From: Acinetobacter sp. MB5
Lineage (GTDB): Bacteria; Pseudomonadota; Gammaproteobacteria; Pseudomonadales; Moraxellaceae
Direction of reading: 5' to 3'
Assembly: GCF_003261585.1 (NCBI RefSeq)
Contig: NZ_POVU01000016.1
Span: 1 to 58,887, forward strand
Length of the DNA: 58,887 bases
Shown: positions 57,750 through 58,887 of the stretch, in pieces
Layout of the letters: each line of letters begins with the position of its first letter
Position numbering within the stretch: the first letter of the stretch is position 1
Notes under the pieces: model-generated
What the model was told of the DNA's origin: nothing
What the model saw: only the letters and a program-made list of their open reading frames with translations
The model's database searches: none
Made by a program: the position numbers and the translations under genes

Positions 57750-58128
57750 TTAGGGTGTGTCCTCATTTGAAAAATTCCTTTTAAAGGTTTAAAAAAAGTG
57801 ATTTAGATCCTTTTTATTTGTATATTTTTCAATGACACGCACTCTAACTCGCTGATTATATATGGCAACAGATTCAATCTACAATGCAATTTCATAGTTG
57901 TTATTGTTCAAAGAATAGTAGAAATATCATGGAAGCCATCTTATTGAAATTACGTACAGGTGCGACATGGCGTGATATTTCTGAAGAATTTTGTCCTTGG
58001 AAAACAGCATATAACTGCTTTAATCGTTGGGCATGTGAGGGCTTGTGGAATAAATTTTTTTTAAACTACGAGGCGTATTGGATCAAGAATGGATACTCAT
58101 TGATGGAAGCTACATACGCGCACATCAG
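57750..58128 (+). mobile_element. truncated IS5-like insertion sequence, left part
   Basis: Left-end-like sequence AGGGTGTGTCCTCATTTGAAAA at about 57750. The transposase part that follows stops at CGCGCACATCAG, where unrelated sequence begins. The right end is missing, so the element is dead. The junction to the lipoprotein array is near 58128-58134. Confidence 0.7.
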
Positions 58129-58174
58129 CTTAATGATATGGGTTCGAGTACTTACAAGCAATCAAACCCAATGA
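57884..58174 (+). pseudogene. truncated IS5-family transposase, two frames
   Basis: The first frame reads SRNIMEAILLKLRTGATWRDISEEFCPW and NRWACEGLWNKFF, the N-terminal half of IS5-type transposases. After a run of eight T (58048-58055 region), the next frame continues as KLRGVLDQEWILIDGSYIRAHQ, which holds the first catalytic Asp. The two frames could be joined by ribosomal frameshifting, as in several IS5-group elements, or by mutation. The C-terminal half is missing. Past the junction the first frame continues only into foreign sequence. Confidence 0.8.
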
Positions 58175-58213
58175 AATAAATATTATCAAGCACTTAAATT
58201 TGTTATGTAACAT
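58130..58213 (-). pseudogene. N-terminal remnant of a lipoprotein paralogue
   Basis: Read from an ATG at 58213, it gives MLHNKFKCLIIFISLGLIACKYSNPYH and stops. This is nearly the same as the first 26 residues of the next gene, then diverges at the joint with the truncated IS. It shows that another array copy was cut by the IS-associated rearrangement. Confidence 0.8.
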
Positions 58214-58235
58214 ATTGGTGAATCCACGAACATTT

Positions 58236-58691
58236 CTACTTAGTGGTTTTCTCGACTAGTATATCTGAACATTTAACTCCATCAAATCTCTGTATAATTT
58301 TTTTACCTCGGTCACTTCTGATGCAAAAAATATTCTTTCTAAAAGCAGAGTTTTGATCTGGTACTGCCATTTCAAAAAACAGGTCATAAGGTGTATTTAT
58401 TTTAAGATTTAAGTTATTAAAATTCTGACTATTGATCATCAAGCAATTATCTTTTCTAGGATAATTTTCTTTAAATAAACTTCTATAATCAAATGTTGGC
58501 TCAGTAACTTCATATTGACCAATTGAAACAGCATACTCACCCGTGAAATCCTGCTCATCTATATATAAACAAGGCGTATTATTTTTAGTAATAAACTTAA
58601 TTTCACCCGACCGATATGGATTCGAATACTTACAAGCAATCACACCCAATGAAATTAATATTATCGAACACTTAAATTTGTTATGTACCAT
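58236..58691 (-). CDS. small lipoprotein of a tandem array, 151 aa
   Basis: Signal sequence MVHNKFKCSIILISLGVIAC with lipobox VIAC; the mature protein would start at Cys20. The rest is beta-rich with conserved Cys pairs (CLYI, DNCLMI, IFCIRS, VKCSDI), probably disulfides. I do not recognise a named function. Paralogues lie on both sides, with only 22 nt between the upstream stop and this start. Tandem copies of small periplasmic lipoproteins next to IS scars often belong to immunity or accessory clusters, but this is only an inference. Confidence 0.82.
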   Translation of the reverse strand: MVHNKFKCSIILISLGVIACKYSNPYRSGEIKFITKNNTPCLYIDEQDFTGEYAVSIGQYEVTEPTFDYRSLFKENYPRKDNCLMINSQNFNNLNLKINTPYDLFFEMAVPDQNSAFRKNIFCIRSDRGKKIIQRFDGVKCSDILVEKTTK

Positions 58692-58713
58692 ATTGGTAAA
58701 TCCATGAACATTT

Positions 58714-58887
58714 CTACTTAGTAGTTTCTTCAGCTGGTATATCTCGGCACTTACCTCCTACTGAATCTTGTACGATGAGGTTATTACGATCTTGTTTGAT
58801 ACAGAAAGTTCTTTTTCTATAGGCCGAATCCTGATTTGACGGAGTAATTTCAAAATACATATCGTATGACGTATTCATATCAAGTTT
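58714..58887 (-). CDS. lipoprotein paralogue, C-terminal fragment at window edge
   Basis: The last 57 codons of a gene entering from the right edge. The segments NTSYDMYFEITPSNQDSAYRK and FCIKQD match NTPYDLFFEMAVPDQNSAFRK and FCIRSD of the next gene, and both end in a (K/E)xTTK tail. It confirms a tandem array that continues beyond the window. Confidence 0.85.
   Translation of the reverse strand, partial: KLDMNTSYDMYFEITPSNQDSAYRKRTFCIKQDRNNLIVQDSVGGKCRDIPAEETTK

Noticed and set aside
57884..58174. Intact transposase
   Set aside because: The catalytic C-terminal half is absent and the sequence changes abruptly to a lipoprotein-array fragment at about 58130.

Overview
The window looks like chromosome from a low-GC gammaproteobacterium, most likely Acinetobacter or another member of the Moraxellaceae. 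I base this on the AT-rich intergenic DNA, on protein sequences that read like Acinetobacter orthologues (SerC, PPK1, MetH, Lon, IlvD, AhpF, GlyA), and on gene order. This is recognition by eye, not a database result.

Layout. 1-5 kb: a YaiI (UPF0178) fragment, an unknown gene, a possible 45-aa membrane peptide, serC, tRNA-Asn and ppk1. 5.3-10.7 kb: mtgA, a rhomboid, and a ybbP-ybbA ABC operon divergent from tesA. 10.7-17.5 kb: carbonic anhydrase, an orphan gene, nfuA, a second rhomboid, a Rossmann-like orphan and a Pit phosphate transporter. 17.9-21.6 kb: metH. 21.6-22.9 kb: a small accessory island in which two GC-rich palindromic elements sit next to two small nuclease-like genes (PD-(D/E)XK-like and DUF559); the last codons of the DUF559 gene lie inside one element. 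23-26.3 kb: yaeQ, an Fsr-type efflux pump with a divergent AraC regulator, and an orphan gene. 26.4-35.9 kb: an exopolysaccharide region with a two-gene unit (GT2 synthase plus outer-membrane barrel), a broken IS5-like transposase with a palindromic MITE-like repeat, and pgaABCD for poly-N-acetylglucosamine (PNAG). 36.3-49.9 kb: tRNA-Leu, a lipoprotein, 5-formyl-THF cyclo-ligase, lon, two RcnB-like genes, rlmH, two DODA-type dioxygenases, a repeat-rich periplasmic protein, trhP-yfhL, ahpF and glyA. 50-57.7 kb: exoX, an acyltransferase, two diguanylate cyclases and ilvD. 57.7 kb to the end: a truncated IS joined to a tandem array of small lipoprotein paralogues.

How the parts fit. Most of the window is housekeeping: serine and one-carbon metabolism (SerC, GlyA, MetH, formyl-THF ligase), phosphate and polyphosphate (Pit, PPK1), envelope and stress functions (MtgA, Lon, AhpF, NfuA), and RNA modification (RlmH, TrhP). 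The adhesive and biofilm theme is strong: PNAG synthesis, a second synthase/porin pair and two GGDEF proteins lie within 30 kb. The parts that look acquired are the palindrome/nuclease island, the IS relics with their repeats, and the lipoprotein array at the right edge. No CRISPR array, prophage or rRNA was seen.
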